Of a stretch of 64,000 nucleotides of DNA, positions 1 to 7,763 are shown piece after piece (within the stretch, counting starts at the first letter, position 1; each line of letters starts with the position of its first letter). This stretch comes from CAYZJB01 sp964478735 (lineage in GTDB: Bacteria > CLD3 > SB21). The stretch is taken from contig CAYZJB010000004.1 of the NCBI GenBank assembly GCA_964478735.1, positions 1 to 64,000 of the forward strand, in the 5' to 3' direction. Below the pieces are notes generated by a model. That model searched no databases, was not told where the DNA came from, and was given only the letters and a program-made list of their open reading frames with translations. Made by a program: the position numbers and the translations under genes.

Positions 1-31
1 AACCAATCTCGCTAAACCTATGTCTCAATCT

Positions 32-55
32 GTGAAAAATTTCGGGGGTTGCCTG
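32..55 (+). repeat. Dispersed motif, copy 1
   Basis: A 24-base stretch (an A-rich run, TTTC, then GGGGGTTGCCTG) recurs with two mismatches on the minus strand at 37067-37090. Its G-rich core GGGGGTTGYCTG recurs again at 37694-37705. It lies directly upstream of the efp promoter candidate. Function unknown. Confidence 0.55.
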
Positions 56-70
56 CACACCCCTTTTCTT
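44..70 (+). terminator. Possible terminator at the left edge
   Basis: GGGGT (45-49) can pair with ACCCC (59-63) across a 9-base loop, followed by TTTTCTT. This could end a gene lying left of the window. The stem is only 5 bp and overlaps the dispersed G-rich motif, so it may instead be part of a regulatory site. Confidence 0.35.
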
Positions 71-97
71 GACTTTCGTACGTGAATCCTTTACTTT
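69..97 (+). promoter_or_regulatory. Candidate sigma70-type promoter of efp
   Basis: TTGACT (69-74), a 17-base spacer and TACTTT (92-97) lie 66 bases upstream of the efp start. The same TTGACT, at nearly the same distance from a GGGGGTTGYCTG motif, occurs at 37718. TTGACT also serves as a -35 candidate at 14197-14202 on the minus strand. Start-site mapping would settle it. Confidence 0.5.
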
Positions 98-163
98 AGC
101 CAATCATTTTTACGCTAATCCACAGACTATTGACCATTGAATCATAGGGGATAATACGTTCTC

Positions 164-727
164 ATGGCATCCGTTTCTGATTTTCGCACCGGCATGACGA
201 TTTTAATGGACGGCAACCTGTTCATTGTAACTGAATTCACCCACCGAACGCCGGGCAACTGGCGGGCCATGACCATCTGCAAGCTGAAGAACGTCAAGAC
301 GGGCCGCGTGATCGAAAAAACGTTTCGATCCAATGACGAGATCGAAGAAGCGCGTACAGAAAGTAAGGACATGCAGTTTCTCTACTCCGACGGCGACATG
401 ATGCATTTTATGGACAATTCGACGTTTGAACAGGTCGGCATTCCTGCCTCTGTTATCGGTGATACCGCCAAATTCCTGAAAGAGGGAGTCGCCCCGAAAA
501 TCTTATTTTACGAGGGACAGGTGGTGAGCATCGAATTGCCCATCACGGTGGAATTGACGGTCACGCAAACCGCTCCCGGCATCCGCGGCGATACGGTGAC
601 CGGCGGAACGAAGCCCGCGGAACTTGAAACCGGCGCCAGCGTCAACGTGCCGCTGTTTATCAAAGACGGCGACGTCGTCAAGATCGACACACGGACGGGC
701 GAGTACCTCGAGCGCGTGTCCAAATAA
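164..727 (+). CDS. efp: Elongation factor P
   Basis: Full-length EF-P (187 aa), the factor that binds between the ribosomal P and E sites and relieves stalling at polyproline. The N-terminal KOW-like domain (about 1-65), the two OB-fold domains and the closing signature around GDVVKIDTRTGEY are all present. The tip of domain I reads T29-P-G-N32-W-R34: the position that is Lys34 in E. coli (PGKGQ) or Arg in EarP-modified proteins is Asn here. The usual lysyl or rhamnosyl modification therefore cannot occur at that residue. The ATG at 164 has an AGGGG-like sequence 13 bases upstream. accB follows after 16 bases, a common efp-accB arrangement. Confidence 0.96.
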   Translation: MASVSDFRTGMTILMDGNLFIVTEFTHRTPGNWRAMTICKLKNVKTGRVIEKTFRSNDEIEEARTESKDMQFLYSDGDMMHFMDNSTFEQVGIPASVIGDTAKFLKEGVAPKILFYEGQVVSIELPITVELTVTQTAPGIRGDTVTGGTKPAELETGASVNVPLFIKDGDVVKIDTRTGEYLERVSK

Positions 728-743
728 TCATCGGAGGAGAGCC

Positions 744-1259
744 ATGGACCTCAACGAATTGAAAAAGCTGATCAAGATTGTCGATGAGAGCAACGTGAGC
801 GAAGTCGAGATCGAACAGGACGGCAGCAAGACCAAAGGCCGGCTTCGCATCCGCATTGCCAAAATCAACGGCATGGTCACGCAGGTTCATGCCCATCCGA
901 TGACGCCGCCGTTGACCCACGCGACGCATGCCGCACCGCCGGTCATCCAATTCGAAAGCCGCGAAACGATCGAAAAAGCTTCATCGGAACGGCCGCTCGA
1001 TGTCGTGGATAAAGGCAATTATATCGAAGTCAAGTCTCCCATTGTCGGTACGTTCTATCGTTCTCCAGCCCCCGACGCGGAAGCGTACGTCGAAATCGGA
1101 TCCGCGGTCAAACCCGGCCAGACGCTGTGTATCATCGAAGCGATGAAAATCATGAATGAAATCGAAAGCGAAGTGGCCGGTAAAGTGGCTAAAATTCTCG
1201 TGGAAAACGGACAACCGGTCGAATACAATCAGACGCTCTTTTTGATCGATAAAGCCTGA
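744..1259 (+). CDS. accB: Biotin carboxyl carrier protein of acetyl-CoA carboxylase
   Basis: 171-aa BCCP, which carries carboxybiotin between biotin carboxylase and carboxyltransferase in the first step of fatty-acid synthesis. An N-terminal helix (MDLNELKKLI) and a Pro/Ala/His-rich linker (about 50-70) precede the C-terminal biotinyl/lipoyl domain (about 95-171). That domain has the hallmark EAMKIMNE, whose Lys135 is the biotinylated residue. The start at 744 is chosen because GGAGGAG lies just upstream and the protein then begins exactly as other AccB proteins do; an upstream in-frame start at 624 would overlap efp. The usual partner accC is not next door; a histidine kinase follows 15 bases later. 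Confidence 0.95.
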   Translation: MDLNELKKLIKIVDESNVSEVEIEQDGSKTKGRLRIRIAKINGMVTQVHAHPMTPPLTHATHAAPPVIQFESRETIEKASSERPLDVVDKGNYIEVKSPIVGTFYRSPAPDAEAYVEIGSAVKPGQTLCIIEAMKIMNEIESEVAGKVAKILVENGQPVEYNQTLFLIDKA

Positions 1260-1274
1260 TCGGCGTTTCCCGCC

Positions 1275-2897
1275 ATGACACTCCGTTCAAGGATCTTCGG
1301 CGGGTACATGGTGTTGCTCACGTGCTGGGTGGCGGCGTGGGTTTATCTCGGACAGCATCTCGATACCGTCCATTCCCTTCTCAATTCGATCTCACCTCTC
1401 GAACTTTCACGCGGACAGATGATCCGCCGGATCCACTCCTCCCTCGGCTCCCAGGAGGGCATCGTCACGATCGCATCGTCGCGGTTTACCCGGCGGGATT
1501 TGAACGAACACCGTCAGGCGCTCCTCAACGAACAGCGTCTGGCCGGGGCGGCGACCGACAGCCTGGCCGATATCTCCGATAAAATGTTCGACGTTTTTGA
1601 GCGCAGTTATCAGCACGCCCTGACGCGCTGGCTGTATCAACTGCATGAAAATCGTGAGGATTTCCAGTCGCGAAACCGCATCGTTCACGAGATCGAGGAC
1701 AGTCTGCTGGTGTCGATGCGGAATGATCTCGACGACATCGAGCGGACCGTCGCGCTATATTTTGAAGAGTTGAGCCGGGGTACGCCCGCCATGCGTCCGT
1801 TGGTGATCACACGGCGGTTAGACGACATCCGACTGAAATTGCGCGAGTATGAGACGCTGACCGGCGATCATACGCTGGATCGCGTGGCGATGGTGGGGAA
1901 AATGAGCCAGGCGCTGACGCTGCTCAATTACCTGATTCTCGGCATCATGGCCGTCATCGTTACGGTCGTCACCTACGATGCGTGGCGCCTGTGGGTCGGT
2001 TTTCGTCAGCTTCATCGCGGTACGCTGTCCGTGGCGAAGGGGCTTTTTGAATCGAAAGTTCAGATCCGGAATTTCAAGGAACTGGAAGAACTCGGTGACG
2101 CGTTCAACGACATGGCGGGCCAGTTACACGAACTGCAGAAGATGCGGTCGGATTTTTTCAGTAAACTGGTCCACGACTTCAAAAGCCCGCTCGACAATAT
2201 CAAACAGTCGGCCGACTACCTGATGAATGTCGGTGCGGAAACGCTGGGCGAAGAACAGAAAAAATTCCTCGACATTATCCGCCGGAGCGCCACCAACCTG
2301 CGGCAAATGGTGCAGGACCAGCTGGACGAATCGCGTTTGATTGCCGGGCAGTCGAATTTGCAGTACGAATGGGCCAATTTACGTTCGCTCGTCCGCGAGC
2401 GTATGGAACTGCAGCGACCGGTCGCCAGCGGAAAGAAAGTCGATTTTGCAATCCGCTATACCAATGCGCCCTACGAGTTGCATCTCGACCGCCTGAAGAT
2501 CGTCCGTGTCATCGACAACTTGCTCAGTAACGCAGTGAAATTTTCTTCTCCTGGATCGACGGTGTCGGTGGAGTTGGAAGATCTTTCTTACGTCATTCAG
2601 GTTCGGGTCAAAGACGACGGTCCCGGCATTGCGCCGTCGGATCAGGACAAAGTTTTTCGAAAATACGCGCACTTCGGCGTCATGGATAACACGGGCGGAT
2701 CGGGCATCGGTCTGTATACGTGTAAATATATCGTCGAATTGCACGGGGGTCAGATCTGGTTCCACACCAAAGAAGGCAAGGGCACGACGTTTTATTTTAC
2801 TTTACCCAAACATGCCCCCACGGATTCCATCACTTCTCCTCCACTAACGTCGACATCGTTACCGGATGAAGGCCTTTCGTCTGAAGCAGGGCGATAA
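1275..2897 (+). CDS. Membrane sensor histidine kinase (HAMP, HisKA, HATPase)
   Basis: 540-aa two-component sensor. TM1 (about 8-26) and TM2 (about 212-235) bracket a roughly 185-residue, mostly helical extracytoplasmic region resembling four-helix-bundle sensors. A HAMP linker (about 236-288) and a HisKA dimerisation helix follow, with phospho-acceptor His300 in VHDFKSPLDNI. The ATPase domain shows the N box NLLSNAVKFS, G1 DDGPGIAP and G2 GSGIGLYTCKYI. The last about 22 codons overlap the 3' end of the convergent deacetylase. No response regulator is adjacent, so the partner and signal are unknown. The start lacks a clear Shine-Dalgarno sequence but sits 15 bases after accB, suggesting co-transcription. 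Confidence 0.9.
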   Translation: MTLRSRIFGGYMVLLTCWVAAWVYLGQHLDTVHSLLNSISPLELSRGQMIRRIHSSLGSQEGIVTIASSRFTRRDLNEHRQALLNEQRLAGAATDSLADISDKMFDVFERSYQHALTRWLYQLHENREDFQSRNRIVHEIEDSLLVSMRNDLDDIERTVALYFEELSRGTPAMRPLVITRRLDDIRLKLREYETLTGDHTLDRVAMVGKMSQALTLLNYLILGIMAVIVTVVTYDAWRLWVGFRQLHRGTLSVAKGLFESKVQIRNFKELEELGDAFNDMAGQLHELQKMRSDFFSKLVHDFKSPLDNIKQSADYLMNVGAETLGEEQKKFLDIIRRSATNLRQMVQDQLDESRLIAGQSNLQYEWANLRSLVRERMELQRPVASGKKVDFAIRYTNAPYELHLDRLKIVRVIDNLLSNAVKFSSPGSTVSVELEDLSYVIQVRVKDDGPGIAPSDQDKVFRKYAHFGVMDNTGGSGIGLYTCKYIVELHGGQIWFHTKEGKGTTFYFTLPKHAPTDSITSPPLTSTSLPDEGLSSEAGR

Positions 2898-3654
2898 TTT
2901 TTGGAAGGGCCTCGGCCGTATGCCGGCCGCCCCGATTGGCATGTAGAATAATAATGCTGCCGGGTTTGACCCTGCGGGCCAATCGATCGACCAGCAGACG
3001 TGCGGTCATCATCGAATCCGGATCTCCCGATGGCAGGTTGCCTCCAACCACCGTGAGACCTTCGTCGGCCGCTATGTTGACGACATCGAGCCCGGCTTCG
3101 AGATAGGGAGCGCGGAACCAGCGCGGCGCCACGCCGGTGAGCTTCCACGCAACGTCTTGCGTATAGCGAATTTCCCATTGCATTCTTTCCCTGCCGACGT
3201 CATTCATATGCCCATGGGCATAGGAATGGTTTCCGATCTCGAAAAAAGGAGTTTCTGCAATAAGGCGCGTCAGATCGGGAAAGGCTTCCATCCATCGTCC
3301 GCCCAGAAAAAATGTCGCGGGCGTTCGGGAACGGAGCAATTGGAAGATCACGGACGTATCGGCCTGAGGACGACGGAACGTCGAGCAGGCGTCGAACGTG
3401 AGGGCGACCATGGAGTCCGCCGACTGCACCGAGTCGATGACGACAGGTTCACGTGATTCCAGACGGCTGCGGCGGAAGATCCCTGAAGGAGCGGGAAATC
3501 CCGGTTCATGATACGATGGAACGTAGTAGCGTTTCGATTCGTCCCAGGAGGAACGGATCGCGGGGACCGCCCGCGAAAAGAAAGACGGTTCGTCCCTCAC
3601 GCGACAGGCAATGAACGACGCGAATCCGATGAGTCCGTAACGAAGGAAGGGCAT
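2830..3654 (-). CDS. Polysaccharide deacetylase family protein (NodB fold)
   Basis: About 274 aa when started at the ATG at 3654, which places the hydrophobic stretch FLRYGLIGFASFIAC at the N-terminus as a signal or lipoprotein-like anchor. An upstream ATG at 3744 would add 30 hydrophilic residues. The NodB domain has VALTFDAC, the metal-binding NHSYAH (HSxxH) and RAPY motifs. The second Asp of the usual TFDDG is replaced by Ala (TFDAC), removing one metal ligand, as also seen in some family branches. Likely acts on N-acetylated cell-wall or surface glycans, but the substrate cannot be read. A TATAAT on the minus strand (3668-3673) lies just ahead of the start. The 3' end overlaps the kinase gene. 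Confidence 0.85.
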   Translation of the reverse strand: MPFLRYGLIGFASFIACRVRDEPSFFSRAVPAIRSSWDESKRYYVPSYHEPGFPAPSGIFRRSRLESREPVVIDSVQSADSMVALTFDACSTFRRPQADTSVIFQLLRSRTPATFFLGGRWMEAFPDLTRLIAETPFFEIGNHSYAHGHMNDVGRERMQWEIRYTQDVAWKLTGVAPRWFRAPYLEAGLDVVNIAADEGLTVVGGNLPSGDPDSMMTARLLVDRLARRVKPGSIIILHANRGGRHTAEALPKIIALLQTKGLHPVTMSTLVEEK

Positions 3655-3733
3655 GTCGGTGTTGGAAATTATATTGAAAGTCGTCGGCAATTTATCTAAA
3701 CTCGTGTCACGATTCAATGGAGGAGCCGAAGGC

Positions 3734-4111
3734 ATGCCACGCACGATTAAAGATTGTCTGGCGCAGAAAAAGCAAGGTCTGACGTACGGAAATCGCCTGA
3801 TCTTACCCTTTCACTGTAAATTCGTCAGTATCACCATCGGTCTGGGAATGTCGATGATATCGACCCCGACCACGTATTTCGATTTCTCGACCAGCGAAAA
3901 AGACGTCCAGATTCTCGAAGACGACGAATCGACCAGCGTCTATTTCAGCGATCAGAACAACCTGTCCGAAGCCTTTGGAAAATACAAGGGCGGGGTGACC
4001 CTGACGTGCTGTGAAAAATCGGACAGTATTTTCGATCTGTCCAAATACGTTAAGGTCCAGCTACGATTTCGGGACGACTCACCGTGGGTGACGATCGATC
4101 AGCTGGCGTAA
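3734..4111 (+). CDS. Hypothetical protein, 125 aa
   Basis: Not recognised. The ATG at 3734 is preferred because GGAGGAG lies 11 bases before it; an upstream in-frame start at 3653 has no ribosome-binding site and would run into the divergent deacetylase start. The protein has no signal peptide or membrane helix, is rich in Asp/Ser/Thr in the middle (an acidic EDDES stretch), and carries an adjacent Cys pair (LTCC) plus two N-terminal Cys. It lies between a divergently transcribed deacetylase and a NAGPA-like lipoprotein gene, and is followed by a hairpin with a short T-rich tail. Confidence 0.6.
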   Translation: MPRTIKDCLAQKKQGLTYGNRLILPFHCKFVSITIGLGMSMISTPTTYFDFSTSEKDVQILEDDESTSVYFSDQNNLSEAFGKYKGGVTLTCCEKSDSIFDLSKYVKVQLRFRDDSPWVTIDQLA

Positions 4112-4122
4112 AGGCCGCGAAT

Positions 4123-5292
4123 TTGTCCGCGTTTCACCGGATCCCTCGTTTGCGAGGGATTCTTCATTTCCACCAAACCGTTCGCCGCTCCATAAAAACG
4201 GCCTTCCGACTCCTGCTGATTCCGCTGATCCTGGCGGCCTGCCGATCCCCGTCCAACGGGCCGCGGGAATCCATCGCGCGCGGAGTCGACTATTTTCGCA
4301 TCGAAATGGCTCACCCCAACGTCGTTCACGTGCTGGAATGGGATACGGAAAATTCGGACGTCCGGTTGAAACCTGTCCTTTCGGGCAACGTGCTTCGCCG
4401 TGCGGAAACGCTTTCTTCTTTGATCCGAAGTTCCTCCGACAGCGTCATTGCCGGTATCAACGGGGATTTTTTTTCACAGGAGAACATTCCGTCCGGACTT
4501 TTGATCCTGAACGGTCGTCCGGTTAAAAATACGACGTCGGGTTGGGCCGCATTCGGAATCACGCCGGATGACGAGCTGTTTATCGATCATGTCGCGTTGA
4601 CCGGATACGTCTCATTTTCCGGGATGAGCCCCATAACGATCGACGGGTTCAACCGGCCGCGCGGCGACGGCGAAACGATTTGGTACAACTCCTATTTCGG
4701 AAAATCGACGCAAACCAACGTGTATGGAATCGAAGTGCGAATGATGCCTCAGGATCATACGCGCACGATCGGGAAGAAAGACCTTTATCGCATCGTCGAG
4801 ATCGACACCACGGGCAACGGTACACTGGACGACAGCAGCATTGTCGTGTCGCTGCACGGATCCCACCGGGAGTTGTTGATACGCTCGTTGCAGACGGGGA
4901 TGGCGGCCGGTGTTCAGATCGAAGGAGCGCCGGGGCCGCCGGCCATTCGGGACGCCGTCGGGGGATTCCCGCAGCTTGTGCGGGACGGCCGGATCGATAT
5001 TCAGCCTTCGGAGTCGACGCCGTTTTTTGTTCAACGGTATCCCCGCAGTGCCGTGGGATACTCCCGGAAACGCGTGTGGCTGGTATGCGTCGATGGCAGT
5101 CAGCCCAATTACAGCGTGGGCATGACGATGGAGGAACTGGCGCAGTTGATGGTCGACCTCGGTGCCGATCGGGCGATCAATCTGGACGGCGGAGGATCGA
5201 GCACGATGATCGTTCGTGGCAGCGTCGTCAACCGTCCGTCGACCGGCGTCGAACGGCCCGTCGCGAGCGCTTTGCTGCTGGTGAAACGATGA
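4123..5292 (+). CDS. NAGPA-type phosphodiester glycosidase lipoprotein
   Basis: Matches the NAGPA domain family (phosphodiester glycosidase / exopolysaccharide-associated). Family signatures are GINGDFFS, the central GGFPQLVRDGR and the C-terminal RAINLDGGGSSTM. A hydrophobic segment ending LILAAC is a lipobox, so a lipoprotein is likely. The start is uncertain: no ATG lies in frame before the signal peptide. I use TTG 4123 with AAAGG about 8 bases upstream; GTG 4084 inside the preceding gene is the alternative. The stop overlaps the next start as ATGA, coupling it to the histidine kinase. The substrate is unknown; family members hydrolyse sugar phosphodiester bonds or act on surface polysaccharide. 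Confidence 0.85.
   Translation: MSAFHRIPRLRGILHFHQTVRRSIKTAFRLLLIPLILAACRSPSNGPRESIARGVDYFRIEMAHPNVVHVLEWDTENSDVRLKPVLSGNVLRRAETLSSLIRSSSDSVIAGINGDFFSQENIPSGLLILNGRPVKNTTSGWAAFGITPDDELFIDHVALTGYVSFSGMSPITIDGFNRPRGDGETIWYNSYFGKSTQTNVYGIEVRMMPQDHTRTIGKKDLYRIVEIDTTGNGTLDDSSIVVSLHGSHRELLIRSLQTGMAAGVQIEGAPGPPAIRDAVGGFPQLVRDGRIDIQPSESTPFFVQRYPRSAVGYSRKRVWLVCVDGSQPNYSVGMTMEELAQLMVDLGADRAINLDGGGSSTMIVRGSVVNRPSTGVERPVASALLLVKR
4141..4169 (+). terminator. Hairpin, possible terminator or attenuator
   Basis: ATCCCTCG (4141-4148) pairs perfectly with CGAGGGAT (4153-4160) around a TTTG loop, followed by TCTTCATTT. It lies 30 bases after the stop of the 125-aa gene but would fall inside the coding region of the next gene if that gene starts at 4084 or 4123. 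The T-tract is imperfect. Confidence 0.5.
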
Positions 5293-6497
5293 AAACGCCA
5301 TGGCTGCAACGCAATCCGTACCGGTTGACGGTCGGATTCAAAGCGAGTCTCTTCGTCGGGGCCATTCTGATCATCTTGGCCGTGCTGTTTTACACGCAGC
5401 ACATTCTGGAACAGCTGCGCGACAATTCGCGGCGCATCGTTCGCGTTTACGCGCAAATGATCTCCCGCATCGGCCAGGAGGATCCCGAAGCGGAATATAA
5501 TTTTATTTTTGACGAGGTCATTCGTCGCATCGATTTTCCGATTATCAACACCGACCGCGACGGCAACCCGTTGTCGTGGCGAAACCTCGAGGGCATTCCA
5601 GCCGATTCCAACGTCGACGCGTATCTGGACGAGGTCCGTGCTCACATGGCGGCCATGGATCGTGAGAACGATCCGCTCCCCATTCAGTATGACACGACGA
5701 TCCTGGGCTACATTCACTACGACACGGATACGCCGTTGATTCGGGAATTGCGGTGGTTGCCGTTCATTGAGATCGGTGTGGTCGCGGCATTCATATTGAT
5801 CGGGTATATTGGATTTAGTAATATCAAGCGTTCCGAGCAGCGTTCCATCTGGGTCGGCATGGCCAAAGAAACCGCTCATCAGTTGGGGACTCCGCTGTCC
5901 TCCATGATGGGATGGGTTGAATTGCTCAAGGCCGAAGCGGACGGACGCGAAAAATTGCTGCGTATCATGACGGAGATGGAGGTCGATCTGGGCCGGATCG
6001 ATCGTGTGGTGTCGCGGTTTTCGCAAATCGGATCCGCCGCCGATCTGAGGGAACAGGACGTGGTTCCCGTGATTTCCGATATCGTCGCGTATTTCCGCAA
6101 GCGGGTACCGCAACAGGGAAAACGCGTCGTGATTACGGAGGAGTACTTGAACGATGCGCATGTGCGTATCAATTCACAGTTGATCGGATGGGTCGTCGAA
6201 AACGTTCTGAAGAACGCCATGGACGCCATCGACCACGGCGACGGATTGATCCAGTTGTCGATGAGCCGTCAAAACGGCATCGTAGCGCTGGATGTGCGTG
6301 ACAATGGGAAGGGGATCGAATTGAAAAATCGTGATCAGATTTTCAGGCCCGGTTACAGTACAAAAAAACGGGGATGGGGACTGGGATTAAGTCTTGCGCG
6401 GCGAATCATCGAAGATTATCATGGTGGAAAAATATTTGTCAAAGACAGTAAAGCGGGATCGGGGACGACGATTCGCATCCAATTGAAAGAAGCCTGA
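5289..6497 (+). CDS. Membrane histidine kinase
   Basis: 402-aa sensor kinase. The ATG at 5289 overlaps the upstream stop (ATGA). TM1 (about 17-36) and TM2 (about 156-176) enclose a roughly 120-residue periplasmic domain. There is no HAMP; the H box MAKETAHQLGTPLSSMMGW follows directly (phospho-acceptor His197), a type common in Bacteroidota and relatives. The ATPase domain has NVLKNAMDAI (N box), DNGKGI (G1) and RGWGLGLSLARRI (G2). No regulator gene is adjacent. Translational coupling to the NAGPA-like lipoprotein hints that both respond to an envelope process, which is inference only. Confidence 0.9.
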   Translation: MKTPWLQRNPYRLTVGFKASLFVGAILIILAVLFYTQHILEQLRDNSRRIVRVYAQMISRIGQEDPEAEYNFIFDEVIRRIDFPIINTDRDGNPLSWRNLEGIPADSNVDAYLDEVRAHMAAMDRENDPLPIQYDTTILGYIHYDTDTPLIRELRWLPFIEIGVVAAFILIGYIGFSNIKRSEQRSIWVGMAKETAHQLGTPLSSMMGWVELLKAEADGREKLLRIMTEMEVDLGRIDRVVSRFSQIGSAADLREQDVVPVISDIVAYFRKRVPQQGKRVVITEEYLNDAHVRINSQLIGWVVENVLKNAMDAIDHGDGLIQLSMSRQNGIVALDVRDNGKGIELKNRDQIFRPGYSTKKRGWGLGLSLARRIIEDYHGGKIFVKDSKAGSGTTIRIQLKEA

Positions 6498-6499
6498 AC

Positions 6500-6946
6500 A
6501 TGGACATATCGGAGGAGCGGCTTCGCCGCATTGTCGAGGAAACGAAACGCCAGATGGGACCCGACGCCACGGACGAGCAGGTCAAGAGTGTCGTGATGGA
6601 GGCCGTTCGCCGCCTGGAGCATCCGTCGCTCGTCGAAGAACACGCTTCGACGTTCAAATATTTAAACAAGACCGAGGGCCGTGTCATCGTGACGGCGTTC
6701 GGAAAAAACCAGCCCGGCGTGATTTCCAGCATTTCGCAGACGCTGGCCGACTGCCGCTGCGACATTCTGGACCTGAGCCAGAAAATCATGCAGGAATTTT
6801 TTACGCTCATTATGATCGTGGATATCCGAAACGCCGTATGTCCTTTCGGCGCGATCAAGGAAAGGCTTGGAGAAACGAGCGAACGTCTGGGCATACGAAT
6901 TCTGGCCCAGCACGAGGACGTTTTTAACGCCATGCATCGGATTTAG
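6500..6946 (+). CDS. UPF0237-like ACT-domain protein with N-terminal extension
   Basis: 148 aa. Residues about 60-148 match the small ACT-domain proteins of the UPF0237 group: FGKNQPGVISSISQTL, DILDLSQKIMQEFFTLIM and the typical C-terminus HEDVFNAMHRI. ACT domains bind small ligands such as amino acids. The first about 58 residues (RRIVEETKRQM and onward) form a charged helical extension not found in the 90-residue family members. The gene starts two bases after the kinase stop and is probably co-transcribed with it. Its role is unknown. Confidence 0.85.
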   Translation: MDISEERLRRIVEETKRQMGPDATDEQVKSVVMEAVRRLEHPSLVEEHASTFKYLNKTEGRVIVTAFGKNQPGVISSISQTLADCRCDILDLSQKIMQEFFTLIMIVDIRNAVCPFGAIKERLGETSERLGIRILAQHEDVFNAMHRI

Positions 6947-6983
6947 CACGGGCTGAAATGACCTTAACGCGTGAGGAGCTTGA

Positions 6984-7763
6984 GTGAATTACCAACACCT
7001 GATCGTCGAATCGGATCACGGCATTGTCACCGTTTCGCTCAATCGTCCGAAAGTGAACGCCCTGGACGGGGAGTTGCTGGACGAACTGTCGCGGTTTTGT
7101 GATGCAATCCGCGACGACGTCGACGCACGGGTCGTCATTCTGCAATCCGCGCTTCAGCAGTTTTGTGCCGGGGCAGATCTGAAGGAACGCAGGGGGATGA
7201 GCGATGCCGATGTTCGGTATTTTGTCAAACACGTCATCGGCGGTACCATCCACAAGATCGGCGATATTCCGATCCCGACGATTGCGGCCGTTCACGGCAG
7301 CGCGCTGGGCGGAGGATGCGAACTTGCGCTGGCGTGCGATTTTCGGATCGCGGCCGACGACCTGCAAATGGGTTTACGCGAAACGGCGCTGGGCATTATT
7401 CCAGGCGCCGGCGGCACCCAACGCTTGCCTCGATTGATCGGATACAGTCAGGGCCTGCTGTGGATTTTGACGGCGCGTGTGTTCAATGCGGAGGAATCGC
7501 TGCGCCAGGGCGTCGTCAATATGGTCGTGCCGCGCACGGAATTGCGCCAGGCCGCCCGTGCCCTGGCGGATGAAATTGCCGACAACGGCCCGATCGCGGT
7601 ACGGCAGGCCAAAAAGGCCGTGCGGCTCGGATTGAATACGTCGCTTCACAACGGCCTCGAAATTGAAAACGAGTGCTACAACGACGTGATCCCGACCCGG
7701 GATCGCCGTGAAGCCCTCAAGGCGTTCGCGGAAAAAAGAAAACCCGTGTGGACCAACTCTTGA
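6984..7763 (+). CDS. Enoyl-CoA hydratase/isomerase (crotonase) family protein
   Basis: 259 aa. Crotonase fold with the CoA/oxyanion-hole signatures FCAGADLKER and GSALGGGCELALACDFRIA. Both catalytic glutamates of true enoyl-CoA hydratases appear conserved: in GGGCELA and in RETALGIIPGAGGTQRL. Likely hydrates trans-2-enoyl-CoA in fatty-acid or amino-acid degradation; close relatives include methylglutaconyl-CoA hydratases, so the substrate is open. The start is GTG 6984 with GAGGAG 5-6 bases upstream. The stop overlaps the start of the ThyX-like gene. Confidence 0.9.
   Translation: MNYQHLIVESDHGIVTVSLNRPKVNALDGELLDELSRFCDAIRDDVDARVVILQSALQQFCAGADLKERRGMSDADVRYFVKHVIGGTIHKIGDIPIPTIAAVHGSALGGGCELALACDFRIAADDLQMGLRETALGIIPGAGGTQRLPRLIGYSQGLLWILTARVFNAEESLRQGVVNMVVPRTELRQAARALADEIADNGPIAVRQAKKAVRLGLNTSLHNGLEIENECYNDVIPTRDRREALKAFAEKRKPVWTNS

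Noticed and set aside
624..743. Upstream extension of accB to 624
   Set aside because: The extension overlaps the end of efp in another frame and has no ribosome-binding site; GGAGGAG marks ATG 744.
5109..6161. 350-codon minus-strand frame opposite the kinase and NAGPA genes
   Set aside because: It lies entirely antisense to well-supported genes and shows no domain, so it is a shadow frame.
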